Source: Larix kaempferi (taxonomy: Eukaryota; Streptophyta; Pinopsida; Pinales; Pinaceae). From it: DNA of 64,000 bases. Numbering within the stretch: the first letter of the stretch is position 1; each line of letters opens with the position of its first letter. Shown here piece by piece: positions 24,072-36,355 of this stretch. Where the stretch lies: the NCBI GenBank assembly GCA_027924585.1, contig BSBM01000096.1, positions 2,728,001 to 2,792,000 on the forward strand, written 5' to 3'. The notes under the pieces were generated by a model. It was not told where the DNA came from. It was given only the letters and a program-made list of their open reading frames with translations, and searched no databases. A program made the position numbers and the translations under genes.

Positions 24072-25110
24072 CGAGCTTCATTTTGCTTTTATTTTTAGAA
24101 ATACATGTTCCCTGACTTGGTAGTATTTGTCCTTTCTTTCCTTGTCTGCATAACTCTTTTGGCGGTCTTGAGCTTCTTTTAAGTTTAGTTGCACCTTGTA
24201 AACTAGTTGTTCCAAGTCTTTTAGTAAATCTGGTCCTAGCATAAGTCTGTCCACCGGACTGTCCCAAGTCACGGGGGTTCGACACTTTCATCCATAGAGC
24301 ACCTCGAAAGGGCTCATTTTGGCCAAGGTTTGATAACCATTGTTGTACACAAATCCTGCGAGGTGTAAATAGTCTTCCCACTTAGTGGGATTGTTCATGA
24401 CATACATTCTTAGCATATCCTCAAGAATTTGGTTCACTCGTTCTGTCTATCCATCGGTTTGGGGGTGGTATGTGGTGCTGAATTGTAACTGGGTCTCCAA
24501 ATCGGAGAACAATGCTCTCCAAAAGTTTCTAGTAAACTTTGTGTCTCGATCAGAAATGGTTGCTTTGGGTATCCTGTGCAATTGAAATATTTCCTTCAGG
24601 AATATTTCTGCGATGTGAACCGCTTTGTAGGTGGATTTTACTGGTATGAAGTGGGCTACTTTAGATAGCTTGTCCACCACTACAAAGATGGAGTCATTCA
24701 ATTTATTACTCTTGGATAAGCCTGTAATGAAGTCCATACTTATTACCTCCCATTTCCATTCCGGAATGGGTAAAGGTTGAAGTAATTTGGAGGAGTGTTG
24801 ATGTTCCGCTTTGACCAATTGGTATTCTTGACATTTTGCAATGAACATAGTGATGTCAGCCTTCAACTTAGGCCAAAAATCATGTTTCTTTACTACTGAT
24901 ATCATCTTTTGATATCCGGGGTGTCCTGAATAAGGTTTCTGGTGGAACTCGGTGAGAATAATTGGTCTAATGTCTCCACTTTCAAGGATGTAAAGTCGGT
25001 CTTTCGACCACAGTAGTCCCGTTTCGTATATCTTATATTCTTTCTGCTGTTGGAAAAGTCTGTCTTCCTGGATCTTTGCAAGGATTTCCGTATAGTAACG
25101 GTCACTCTTA
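24049..25110 (-). pseudogene. Integrase region of chromovirus E
   Basis: Catalytic landmarks are present: SMDFITG (first Asp), ISDRDTKF (second Asp), and HPQTDG followed by a stop and then TERVNQILEDML (Glu). The N-terminal zinc finger has HPGY but the CXXC motif reads CQEY (about 24821-24840), with the second Cys replaced by Tyr. Further stops occur near 24447 and in the C-terminal part. Integrase would join the cDNA ends to host DNA; the stops and the lost Cys indicate decay. Confidence 0.85.
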
Positions 25111-26525
25111 CATGCTGTTCGAATTCTGTGGTGTAAGTCGGAGTCGGTTTGGCTTACCGTGACCTCGTAAAGCATATGTGCTCGACGGCTTAAGGCATCT
25201 GCAATCTTGTTTTCCTTGCCTTTTATATGCTTTAGTTTGAAATGGTACTCACTAAGGAAGGCTAGCCACCTGGCCTGCCTGGAATTTAGGTAGGGTTGGT
25301 TGGAAAGGTATTTCAAGCTCATGTTATCAGTCATCAATAGAAATTTCTTTCCCATGAGATAATATTGCCACATCTTCAAAGCATGGATGATGGCGGCTAG
25401 TTAAAGGTCATGAGTAGGGTAGTTATGTTCATGTTCTTTTAGTTTCCTTGATTCATAGCATATGGAAAAATTATCTTGCATAAGGACTCCCCCAAGTCCT
25501 TCCTTTCTTGCATCTGTGCAAACGACGAAGTCCCCATTGGGATCCGTAATATGCAGAATTGGTGCACTAATCAGTAGTTGCTTCAGCTTTTGAAAGCTCT
25601 CTTCTCACTTATTCGTCTGGATGAACTTGTTTTCCTTTTCTTGTAAGGCAGTCATGGGGCATGCAATTCATGAAAAGTTCTCAATGAACTTTCAGTAGTA
25701 GCTGGCTAATCCTAAGAATGACCTTATGTCGAATACGCAAGTGGGTGTGGGCCACTCTTTGATAGCTTTGACCTTTTCGGGGTCGACGGCTATTCCCTTC
25801 TTGGAAATGATATGTCCTAGGTATTGAATCTGAGGTCTGTAGAAATCACACTTACTAAACTTGGCCTAAAGCTCGTGTTCTCTTAGTATCCGTAAAACAA
25901 TTTGGAGGTGTTCCTCATGTTCTATATCGTTCTTAGAGTAGATCAGAATGTCGTCAATAAAGACTAGAATGAATTTATGAAGGTATTTACTAAAGATACT
26001 GTTCATCATGCACATAAAGTTTGTTGGTGCATTCGTCAATCCAAAGGGCATCACTACGAACTCGTAATGGCCATAACGGGTTCGAAACACAGTCTTGTTG
26101 ATATCCTCATCACGGATCCTTACCTGATGGTATCCGGATCGTAAGTCGATATTTGCTCCTTCGACTTGGTCAAACAAGTCGTCGATTCTAGGGAGTGGGT
26201 AGCGGTTCTTAATTGTCATCTTGTTGAGTTGGCGGTAATCAATGCACATCCGCATCGTGCTGTCTCTCTTCTTGATGAAGAGTATTGGCACACCCCAAGG
26301 GGACACACTAGGTCGGATATACACTTTGTCAATTAGTTCTCGCAACTAAAGTTTGAGCTCCACCAATTCTGGTGTGCTCATGCGGTACGGGGCTTTGGAA
26401 GCCAGTACCGACCCGAGTGTTAGCTTGATGGAGAAGTCTAAGTCTCGTTTGGGTGGTAATCCTGGTATTTCCTTGGGAAATACATCCTTAAATTCTACAA
26501 GAACTGGAAAGTCTTCGATCTTTTG
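25111..26525 (-). pseudogene. RT and RNase H region of chromovirus E
   Basis: On the minus strand the RT begins after the protease frame with APYRMSTPELVELKL. It continues through [39 protein letters not shown] and the catalytic box FIDD (25950-25961), with both Asp residues kept. RNase H follows (ICYESRKLKEHE, LMTDN, SLKYL) and ends near DALSRR at about 25190. Stops occur near 26343, 25864, 25697 and 25400. The fragment from 25379 to 24447 is the longest open stretch and spans the RNase H end and most of integrase. Confidence 0.85.
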
Positions 26526-27005
26526 TTAATTTTTAGTTTCTAAGTTTCGGATGTTAACAGCAAAGAGCTTACATCCCTTCCTGATGCATTTCTTTGCTTG
26601 TAATGCAGAAATCTGTCTTATAGACACTTTCATAGGGATACCTTGAATCGTCTCCTGAATCCCTTGGTCATTCCTACAGAGTAGGGTCTTGTTTGCGCAT
26701 TCGAGTAGGACATGGTGTTCTTCTAGCCAATCCATGCCTATAAGTACATCGTACGATCCTAGGGGTAGAATATTTAATTCTAACCTAGTTGGAAATCCGT
26801 TTAAGTCTATCTCACAAGTTTTAACTGACTCGGAGACCCTTCGTTTCATAGCAGTGGCTAGTTGTACCAGCCATGGTTTCTCATGATGTTCTCGGTTCAA
26901 CTTACAAGTCTCCACTATCTTAGGGGAGATATAACTTCGGCAAGCACTGGGATCTATTAGAACTGAAATGGCAGTGTTAGATATCTTACCCTCAATTTCC
27001 ACCAT
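26526..27005 (-). pseudogene. Protease region of chromovirus E
   Basis: A 159-codon open frame. ISVLIDPSACRSYIS is the retropepsin active-site region with D-P-S-A where D-S/T-G-A is usual, and LPLGSYDVLIGMDWLEEH is the conserved second motif of gypsy proteases. The substituted glycine suggests weak or lost activity. It is continuous in frame with the zinc-knuckle end of gag upstream. Confidence 0.8.
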
Positions 27006-28300
27006 GGTGGTTTAGTGATCTTCCTGCCGACCATCAAGTGCGGCATAAATCCTAGGTGTCTTTTCCATGTCCCCTATGGTCGATTCTGTTTGGATGTTGT
27101 GTAAGACCCCATCATTTTTGCTGGGACAATCTCTGTAGTAGTGTGTCCCTTGGCACTTCCAACAAGAAGCAATTGGTGGGACTACTTTGGTCCCTTTGTT
27201 GAATACTGGTCTATTGATAGGTGGTGGGGGTGCACTTGGCCATGCCTGAGGTCGGTTGAAGCCTCTTTTAGGTGGAAAACTGTTGTTGTCTTTTCGGAAG
27301 AGTGGGGGTTTAAAACCTGGTCTGTGGTTGTCTGAGAAGGTTCTGAACCTGTCTCTATTTTGGTTGATGTTGTCATTCCTTGGCTATCCATGCTCATAAC
27401 ACAACCTTGCTTTATGTAGGGTTATATCCAGGGTTTTAGGCATATCAAATTCTATCTTCTCTCTAAAGTTTGGTGGCAACCCTCGCAAGAACTGTTGAAT
27501 CTTTACCTTCTCGTCCTTAATATAAGGTACATAGTGCAGAAAGTCTAAGAACTGGTTTATGAATACTTCCATAGTCAGGGAGCCCATTTTTAACTCATGG
27601 AATTCTTTTATTTTCTTGTCAAAGAACCTTTCAGACATATACTTGTCCTGGAATGTTCTGCTGAAGGTATCCCAGTTAATGTCTCTTAATTCTTGCCCCT
27701 TAGTGTGTTTCAAGTCCAGCCACCATCTGGAAGCTTTACCATTTAGGTTGTATATGGCGAGCTGGGCTTGCATTTCACTGGAGCAATTATGAACTTTGAA
27801 GTATTTGTTCATCCCTAGTAGCCACTCTTCAGCTTTCCCCCAGAGTTGATCTCTCCGTCATAGGTTGGGGCTCTTATCTTTCTGATTTCCCCTTGTAGAC
27901 TGTTGTCAATTCTTCTCCTTTTCTTGCAAGGAGATGGTGAACCCTTATCGTTGGAAGAGCTCTTACAATCTCTTTCCATTGTTTTAGGTATGTGTTCTCC
28001 CTACTCTTCTCCCTTAGGGCTGTCATTCCTTTTTGTGTGACTGTTTCTTTTTTTGGAGGTGTTGACTGAGAGTGAGAGCTATCCGAGAGGGTTAGCCTTT
28101 GTTAAGGTCTGAGGGAGGGCCTCATTTATGGCCTGCTGTTCTCTTCTTTCTTGCATATTTTCATCTCAGAAGCTTCGGAACTCTGCCTGTAGGTTCTGCA
28201 TAGATTGTCTCCAATCTGAGTTTAGTTCGACCACCACCTTTTGCTCACAGGGTGGTGAGTCCAGATTTCCATGAATGCTGCTGCCCTGTTCTACATTCAT
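27006..28300 (-). pseudogene. gag region of chromovirus E
   Basis: The likely initiator is the ATG at 28300-28298 (MNVEQGSSIH), about 180 bp after the PBS. The frame has stops at about 28170, 28088 and 28000, and a one-base shift near 27840 between APTYDGEIN and KAEEWLLGMNKYF. The central gag domain spans 27812-27384 (GKASRWWLDLKHTKGQEL, FLRGLPPNF), then a stop. A CX2CX3HX4C knuckle (CWKCQGTHYYRDC, about 27125-27165) follows. Confidence 0.8.
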
Positions 28301-28477
28301 TCTTTCGGACAGTGCTTGCACCTGAAATTTTATATAAGTATAAGAAACAAAAGAGAGAAATATGTTAGATCACTTTTGTATAAACGAAATAAAATTATGA
28401 ATGTAAGTTTTTCTGGTTACTGTATAACTGCAGCGGATGTTTGTAATGAGCCCAATAGGTCACTTAGTTTTTGTAAC

Positions 28478-28493
28478 TGAGCTCTGATACCAC
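28478..28493 (-). other. Primer-binding site of chromovirus E
   Basis: On the minus strand it reads GTGGTATCAGAGCTCA, two bases after the 5' LTR. It is the initiator Met-tRNA type. Confidence 0.9.
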
Positions 28494-28494
28494 T

Positions 28495-31400
28495 TGTAAT
28501 GTCCCTAAATAGTAAAAAATTAAAAAAAAATTCCACTACTACTAAATAAAAACTAACTTACAGCTGAGGGTTTGTAAATTAACTTCAACACTGGTAATCC
28601 TACATCGTTCTTGCTTACGACACTTAATGTTTTCAGTTTCTTAAGTATCATAGTATCTTTATCTATTTGTTTGAACCTGCGGAAGCTGCGTGTAGAATTA
28701 ATAAGGTAATTTGTCGCAAGTATTCTAAGGCTAGAATGGAATTAAAGAAAGTCCCTTTCTTATTGTTTCGAGAAAACCTATTCCTGATTATAAAATTCCA
28801 AGTGTTAACTTCAGGTGATGAGGCCTTTGTTGATGGATGTTGATGCCCGTGATGGAACACTGGTGTTTGTAAGAGAAGAGGTACCCCTCAGAAGAACTGC
28901 TAAGAGGTAAGGTTAGTCTTTGGGAGTCCTGGACTTACTTAGCATTCGCTAATGTATTGACTCGTGCTTGTACTACAGGTGCTACTACGGAGAAAACACC
29001 TACCTTAAGAGATCCTATCGAGATGTAATAACACATCTCTAACTTTGGGGTATAAGGGATTCAAAGTCAGCTCCTAAGTATAAAAGAAGTTTATGGTAAA
29101 AGAACTATGGTGCAACTACGAATTTGTTGGTATTCTTTTCCCAACCTTACACTATAGCGCTTGGGTAGTCATTCGATCTTCATTAAATGTGAGTTGGTGA
29201 AACTAGTTACACCCTACGATCTATGTATAGTGCAACCAACTGGCATAGAGGGTTTCAACGTTTGGGGATCTGCAAGAGGTTAAACTGCGTTTTTGTTGGG
29301 CTTGGTCCCATACTTCATTTGTGTTTTTTGGGGAAGGGTCTTCATGCCTGACCTGAGCTATGCTCATGGTTAGTGCACCAATGGAAGATGGCAGCAAGAC
29401 AACTATACTCAGGTAATGTATTCTCTCTAATCGAAATTTCTCATTTTTCCTTCAGTATTTAAATCGTTGGCAATTTATGTTTCTCAGGTTTTGACCAGCA
29501 TGTTTTATGGTGGTGACAAGTTTAAATGTGGCGATAAGCATCTGCATTGATTTCCATAGGAAGCCAGAGCATTCGACTTTTGGGTAAGTCCAGGCCCTAC
29601 CATTGATGGTCCTTTCTCTTGTGGTTTTGGCAGGGGTACTACAAATTGTTTTTGGGGAACTTCAGGGCCCTTTGGACTTACTATTTTTGAAGTTCGGAGG
29701 TTGCCATTTGGCTAGACCTAGAGTTCTAATGCCTTGGTTAAAATCCTAAATGATAACCCTAGAGGGCTTGGGCCATTTGGCTCGCTAATGGACCCCTTAA
29801 GTTTGCAAGACGTTATTAAATGTAAGGACTGAGTTTTATGTTTGCATGAACTATTTGTAAAAGATGAGCCGTTGATTCAATAATGGAAAGATATATAACC
29901 CAGTAGTTTAATCTCTGTGATTTCTTATGGTAATATAGGTTCTTGAATGTGAGTTTTACTATTGTTGCCTCTCTCCTGGTAGTTGATGATAGGATTTGTA
30001 AAATGTGAAGAATCATACTCTTATTAATGTTTACAAAAGCTAGACAGGTTTTTGAACCAATAGAATGTAGGGATTCGCTCCCGGGTCTGCGTTTGTAATG
30101 TAAGCTAGTAGTAATTCTAATCAAAATGTTTGCAGGGTAGCATGTCCGGTATTGTGAAATGTAAACCCTTAAATGCGTATCTAGTTTGCTAAGCCACTGT
30201 AAAGATCCATGCGTTTTAATAAAGGCCTAAACCCTAGCTGGGAAGTTTAATGGGCTGAGTACTATGTGATTTTGACCTTTTACTGAGGCATTTGGACTTT
30301 CAAAGTTATGTGGATGGGATTCGTCCTCCTGACCTGCGTTTACAATTTTGTTAAAAGAATGGTCATATGTACCGTGTAGATACTTCGCTGACTATGATTC
30401 TTTCGTGATGGTGGTTTACTGATGCATTGGTAATGAAGGAGCTCTGAGAGCATCTTGTAGCATATAATTTTACTGTTTGGTAAAATATTTCGTTCTTAAA
30501 TCTTGCTAGGTAGCTGTTGGTCAAAACAATGATGTGTAAGCTCTATGTATGTGATTGTAATGGTAGAAAGTAATAACCGTGTTTAGTGGAGCCTCCACGA
30601 CTTGAGGTATAAATTATTTGGTAAAATCGAAGTCTGAACCCGTTTTTTTGTAAGGGTTAGTAGTTTTGAAATAAACATGGCCAGTTATGGGAATTAATGT
30701 TTTACCCTGAGATAGGGTTTTAGTAGAAAAGTATATATAAACATTAACATGCACATCATTCTAATTCTAGCTATATGGATAAATAATAAAACAAGAGGAA
30801 ACTTAAAAAAACAAACATTGTTTCAGAAATGGGAGACTATACATAAATAAATACAGAGATACTACTCTGATGGGGCGATTTGAGTTCATCTAAATATATC
30901 AAGAACAAATTTCAAGGTTATTGATCTGCTAGGATGTTTTGCATTAATTTGGTAGACCTCCTAGAATAATTAACATAACCCTGGCTTACAGTAACTCCTA
31001 TATTTAACTACTCGGGATGAAAGAAAAGAAGGACCCATAGTGTTGGGGCAGCACCTCATGATAATTATTTAACCTCTATACAAAAAAACTTAAATGGTAG
31101 ACTTATAATCCATACCTAGTTATTTGTAGCCTGCTCCCTTCCTATAGTAATCTGCTATCTTCCTGTAGTAACCTGCACACTTAATCAATAATTAGGGTAG
31201 ATACCTCTAGACTTAGCTAACGTGTTAGAGTGACACCTTCGTTGGATGACTTTGGGGCTACCATGTTCCTCCCAACCTTGATCCTTGAACCATTTCCTGG
31301 TTCTATCTGGATCCCCCCAAGCTTGGTTCCAACATTCAATCAGAGATAGAAGTCCTAGGTCCACTGCTGGTTCAGTTCTAATAAATAATTAAGTAAGGTT

Positions 31401-31699
31401 GCTTCCGTTTCTTGGAGCAGAATTATTTCCTTGGTTTACCATAAGAGAATGATAATACAAAGATAGATGATCCCCAAAACTTGGGATCTGCCCTCTTTAA
31501 GTAGGGGAGTCTTGAATTATGACTGTTGGAATAAATCAATTTCTTTTAAATAAAAGAAATAATAATTAATAGATTTATTTACTTTGAAATATTTTTGTCC
31601 TCTTGAACTAGGACTTGTTACTTACTCTTAACCATAAGTGATTTTAACCTAACCTATTAAATACAAACTAAATAATGATAACATTATTTAGTAAAACTC

Positions 31700-31736
<37 letters not shown>

Positions 31737-32747
31737 TAATTTCAATAATAATATTTCTACCTACGTATTAATGCTTTATTAATACTATTTTCCCTGGTGG
31801 CTGTCCTCTAAATATTAATGCTTCGTTAATATTATTAATTAAGGTGGCATCCACTATGCATAACTATATGCTATAAAAGTATTTTATAAATAATTAATCA
31901 CATCATTATTTATATAAATTCTTAGTAATAATATTTAGTCTTGTATCTTCACATGATACTTTGTTTACCAATTTTTAAGGGTAGGTCTGCTTCTTCGGAC
32001 GGTATTTCGATAAGCTTGGGTAGGCACCTCTACTCTTTCTCTTGCATGTCGGATTCCCTCATTTAACATGGTGGTTCCCGCAGTATGTGATGATAGATAA
32101 GGAATGAATCATTTAATCAAATTAAATAAATGTAATGAAAATAAAAGTGCTATTTAGAGTCTTTCCGACTCAACATTGATATTAGTAACCCCTAGTGCTC
32201 TTCAGAGCCTTTTAACTCAACACTTTCACATGGGTGTTACACTAGTGCAATTCCAGAGCCTCTGCTCAACACTAGAGCTAGAATGTGGTTGTGAGGCACA
32301 TCTAGACTATTTAAGTGGCCTCAGATCTAGTATTCATTTTCTTTTAAGCTTGGAGTGATCTAGGGCTTATGCCCAACACTCAGTGTACATCAGGGCTTAC
32401 TCTCAGTACATAAACATTCATCTAGGTACCTAGGGGCTTTCGCCTAGTACGTAGGTAATTTGTGTATTTCTTAGTTCACGCTCAACACACCACATAAGTC
32501 AATTATGTCATTCACATCACTGCACAGTATGTAAGAAAAAGGTCAACTCAGTTCATTAGGGGTTTGTACCCATATCAAAACATAATCAGAACATTGGGGC
32601 TTCCTTGCCCAATATATAATCAAATAATGAAATTCAGTCAAGGTCCATGCCCAATATGTTAGTCTACAAAAGAATACATCATAGGTGTTGGGGCTGTGGC
32701 CCAATATAACATCATAAAAAAGTTAGTCCAAAATTCAGGATATTACA
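28495..32747 (-). repeat. 5' LTR of chromovirus E (4253 bp)
   Basis: Bounded by TGTAATGTCCC (28495) and GGATATTACA (32747), that is TGTAATATCC to GGGACATTACA in the element's orientation. ACTTT duplications flank the whole element. It is uninterrupted and serves as the reference for the split left LTR. An (AAT)n run at about 31700 is longer here than at 12340. The segment 30358-30751 is identical to 10991-11384. Confidence 0.95.
32150..32747 (-). promoter_or_regulatory. U3 array of short inverted repeats in the E LTR
   Basis: Two motif families alternate. From about 32150 to 32290 there are three units with 'gtgc..ttc.agagcct....ctcaacact'. From about 32360 to 32730 there are about seven units of the form (A/G)GGGCTT-N-GCCCAATATATAA, for example near 32593, 32640 and 32690, spaced roughly 30-60 bp. 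In the element's orientation each unit reads TATATTGGGC..AAGCCC. The same array lies at 12770-13312 and in diverged form at 3640-4292. TGGGCC/T resembles the plant site II (TCP-bound) core; that link is inference. Confidence 0.55.
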
Positions 32748-32934
32748 ACTTTGCTCAACTCGCCTTAAGGAGGTGAAATTTCTCATCCAATGATATTTCC
32801 AAAATGCCAAAGTTGGAAAATTAGAGTTTCTCTAACAAACCCTAGGTCAAGGAAGAAGCATCTTTCAGAAGGACAAATTTTCTGGTAAGTCTCAAATCTA
32901 TTATATTTCCATTTGAAGTACTCATTATATCAAG

Positions 32935-33912
32935 ATGAAAAGCAATACCAAGCTTGAATAGAAGCTTGAGTGAGCTGAGAAATTCAAAGCATGGAAGAAT
33001 AGAGTCATGGTCATCCTTGAAGAACATGACCTAGAAAACTATGTCAAGGAAGGACTTACAGAACCAAACGAAGATGAATCCAAAGAAAGGAATCAAAAGA
33101 ATTTACTCAAGGAAAAGAGGATCATTGTTGATTCCATCAAACACCATTTGATCCCTCAGGTGTCTTCCAAGAAAAAACCAAAAGAAATGTTTGATGCCTT
33201 GACCATCCTGTTTGAAGGAAAGAATATCAATAGGAAGATGAGCTTGATAAACCAACTCAAGGGTGTGAAGAACTTGAATTCTGAGTCCATGCACTCATAC
33301 TTCTCCAGAGTGTCCCAAATAAAAGAACAAATAGAAGCAATTGGAGACATGGTAGAGGATGTAGAAGTTGTGATGAGCACTTTGAATGGTCTCCCCATAC
33401 ATTGGGAACCATTTGTTTGTGGCATTTGTGCTAGAAAGAAATTGATCCAGTTCAGACAGTTATGGGAAGAGTGTGTGCAAGAGGAAGAAAGAATAGCGGT
33501 ACGAGAGGAGAAACTAAACGAAAATGAAGATCAAGCTTTATAAACTCATGCCAAAGGTGAAAGGAAAAGGGAGAGTGATGTACATACCCACTCTCCCAAA
33601 ATATCTCAACGACATCAAAAGAACAAGAGATTAAAGAGAGACCTCTCCTCCGTTGAATGTTACTCTTGTCACAAGACAGAACATCTAGCAAGAAATTGTC
33701 CATCCAAATATGGACATCATAAGAAGAAAAAGAAGAGGTTTCATGCACATGCAACAGAAGATAGTGAATATGATGAAGTCAAAACCATAGATGATGAAGA
33801 CTCCAATGAAGAATATGTTCTAATAACATCCTTCACTGGTTCAATATCTCATGGGAGTGATACTTGGCTAGTAGATAGTGAAGCTTCAAAGCATATGACA
33901 GGATACAAATAA
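32935..33912 (+). pseudogene. gag and protease of copia A
   Basis: The ATG at 32935 starts MKSNTKLE, with stops at codons 9 and 13, then AEKFKAWKN, the usual copia gag opening. The frame is open from 33007 to 33543. After a stop it continues to a CX2CX4HX4C knuckle (CYSCHKTEHLARNC, about 33660) and the protease start LVDSEASKHMTGYK. The active site reads D-S-E-A-S where copia has D-S-G-A-S. A TAA at 33910-33912 follows. Element C has a TAA at the same codon. Confidence 0.85.
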
Positions 33913-35097
33913 TCCCTCTCACATCTTATTCAGAAGGAATCTGCACACAAGGTATAGCTTGGAGATGATTACCAATATCCCATCAAAGGAATGGGAGAGG
34001 CATCTTAGAAATTGGACTCTGGAAATTCCATGAATATGAAACATGTACATTATGTACTAGGTTTGAAGAAGAACCTTCTATCTATTTATGCATTAGATAA
34101 GAAAGGTATTCGAATTGCATTTATAGATGGTGAAGTTCTTATGTGGAAAAAGGGGAAGACTATTGATGATGCAGTAGTCATTGGAGTAGAAGAAGGAGGA
34201 CTTTAAAAACTGAAGGGTCATGCATATACAACATTAATGACCAGTACCATGAGCCCTTGTGAGCTATGGCATATAATACTAGCTCATGTACACTACAAAG
34301 CCTTACAAATAGTAAGTAAGATCGTGACTGGACTACCAGAAATCCAGGTTGATCACGAAGGAGTATGCAAGGGATGTCCTCAAGGAAAGAGTACAAAGAA
34401 CCCATTTCCAGATAGCGACAACAAAGAGAAAGGTAGTATGGATATTATTCACTTAGATATCTATGGACCTATGTCCACCACTTCTATAAGTGGGTATGTA
34501 TACTATGCTTCCTTTATTGATGATTACTCCTGCAAAACATGGATTTATTTTTTGAAGAATAAGAATGAAGTCTTTGAAAAGTTGAAAGAGTTCAAGGCTC
34601 TTGTAGAAAACCTCTCTGATAAAAAGAGAAATATTCCAAGGTCAGATAGTGGAGGGGAATATACTTCAGGCGATTTCAAATATTTATGTAAACAAGAAGG
34701 GTTTAAGAGGGAGCTTACTATTCCATATAATCCACAACAAAATGGCATAGCTGAAAGGAAGAATAGAATGATCATAGAAGCAGTGAAGGCTATGATCCAT
34801 CATCAAGACTTACCCAAGCGTCTATGGGAAAAAGAATCTAGAACCGCAGTATATGTACAAAACAAAATCTCTCACGGTGCTCTTGGAAACAAGACCCCAG
34901 AAGAGATGTTCACAGGTAAGAAGCCTGAAGTTAGTCATCTAAATATATTTGGATGTCCAGTGTTTATCCATATTCTAAAGGAGAAAAGAGCGAAATTGGA
35001 ACCTTCAGGGAAGAAGGGAATATTTGTGGGCTATAATGAGCAATATAAGGCTTACCATATCTACATCTTAGGATTCCGCCAGATCAATCTCAGCTAG
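33913..35097 (+). pseudogene. Integrase region of copia A
   Basis: Stops near 34008 and 34204 break the N-terminal part. From 34237 an open frame of 286 codons carries the HHCC zinc-binding region (LWHIILAHVHYKAL, CKGCPQGK) and the catalytic core: IIHLDIYGP (Asp), PRSDSGGEYTSG (Asp) and NPQQNGIAERKNR (Glu). All three acidic residues are present. The frame ends at a TAG in 35095-35097 shortly before DVTFDED, which is conserved in copies B and C. Confidence 0.88.
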
Positions 35098-35770
35098 GAT
35101 GTTACATTTGATGAAGATACAACCTTCAAAAAATGAAAGAAGACTCATGAGGATGAAGAGGAGCAGGAGGTTCCTAGACTTACAGAAACAAATAAAGTAC
35201 TAGACATAAATACTGAAGAAGATCCCATTCTAGATGATCATGAAATGGCAGAACCTCAGAGACCTGAGGAGACACCTCATGAGGATATTTATCGAAAGAG
35301 AATACCATCTTGGGAATGAGAATTAATTCAAGATGCAGGAAGGTATGGTGCCCTAGAAGGAACCAGTAGAGAGAGAAAAATACCAATCCCATACTCCATT
35401 TATGTAGCCTTGATGTGTAACCTTGTTGAAGAAGAACCAACTTGTTTTGAAGATGGAGTGAAGAAGAAGGAATGGTTGGATGCTATGAATGAAGAATACC
35501 AATCCATCATCAAGAATGATGTTTGGGATGTGGTTCCAAGACCAAAGGATAAATCAGTTGTATCATCAAAATGGATCTTCAGAACAAAACACTTAGCAGA
35601 CAGAAGCATTGAAATGTACAAGGCAAGATTTGTAGCACGAGGATTCTCACAAAAGGTAGGAATTGATTATGAGGACACTTTTTCTCCTGTGGCCAAATAT
35701 ACTTCAATTAGAACCCTTCTTGCCTTGGAAGCCTAGATGAAATGGAAGTTACATAAGATGGATGTAAAGA
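35098..35770 (+). pseudogene. RT of copia A, first part (interrupted by B)
   Basis: A linker with stops near 35133 and 35318 leads into KKEWLDAMNEEYQSIIKND, DVVPRPKDKSVVSSKWI and [18 protein letters not shown], the standard N-terminal copia RT sequence. A stop at 35734 precedes MKWKLHKMDVK. The frame is then cut by element B at 35770. Removing B and one AAAGA copy restores continuity with 43084, which shows that the two parts were one gene. Confidence 0.88.
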
Positions 35771-36343
35771 TGTTAATTTTTTAGCATTAATTCAATATAC
35801 TCTAGGATCTTTACTAAGAGAATAACATGTACAACATATCAAGTATAACAATGCATATCAATCACACCAAGCAATCACATGAGACAATAAACACATAGAG
35901 TTTCACTGGGGAAAACCATAAAGGTTAAAAACCCCACAACTTCCTCAGAGATAGAAAGAGCAATGATACAACGCAAGTACAAGAGATAGTCTTCTACTAG
36001 CAGCTACTCCTCCTCCTCAACTAGTGCACCACTTTCCGAGTGATATAGAAGTGAATAATGAGATGATTAAATAGAGTGCCTCCCGCGCTCTATTTATACA
36101 TGACCTAACCTGCCTAATAACCTAGAAGGGACGACTTGTCTAACTCATTCTAATAACCCATGGTTATACTAATCAGGGCCGACCCCACACTTAGTCGTCT
36201 AATAGCCCATCACAACAAGTTACAACACTTGCGACACTTGTCAATACAAATGATGACACTTCCATGTAGAGGAATAATAACATCTCTATAGGAGTACAAT
36301 ATACACAGGTGAAATACATTCTAAAGTTACATATACATCAACA
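35771..36343 (-). repeat. 3' LTR of copia B
   Basis: 573 bp, matching 42507-43078. It carries TATAAATAGAG on the minus strand at about 36088-36098. Confidence 0.95.
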
Positions 36344-36355
36344 CTCCCTCTAAAC
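36344..36355 (-). other. Polypurine tract of copia B
   Basis: On the minus strand it reads GTTTAGAGGGAG, directly before the 3' LTR. Element C has TTAAGGGGGAG at the same place. Confidence 0.75.

Larger units (their letters stand above)
9127..32747 (-). mobile_element. Ty3/gypsy chromovirus E with 4.25-kb LTRs
   Basis: Flanked by a perfect target duplication ACTTT (9122-9126 and 32748-32752) inside the leader of copia A. On the minus strand the order is 5' LTR (28495-32747), Met-tRNA PBS, gag, protease, RT, RNase H, integrase, chromodomain-like tail, polypurine tract, then 3' LTR (9127-13312 plus 23586-23645). RT before integrase and a terminal chromodomain-like segment place it with the chromoviruses. 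The internal region is only about 4.85 kb, so the two LTRs together outweigh the coding part. The pol frame has several stops, and the 3' LTR is split by element F. Without F the element is about 13.3 kb. Confidence 0.93.

Noticed and set aside
31700-31735. (AAT)n runs in the E LTRs as a separate feature
   Set aside because: Simple slippage within the LTR, longer in the right copy than in the left. Noted under the LTR only.
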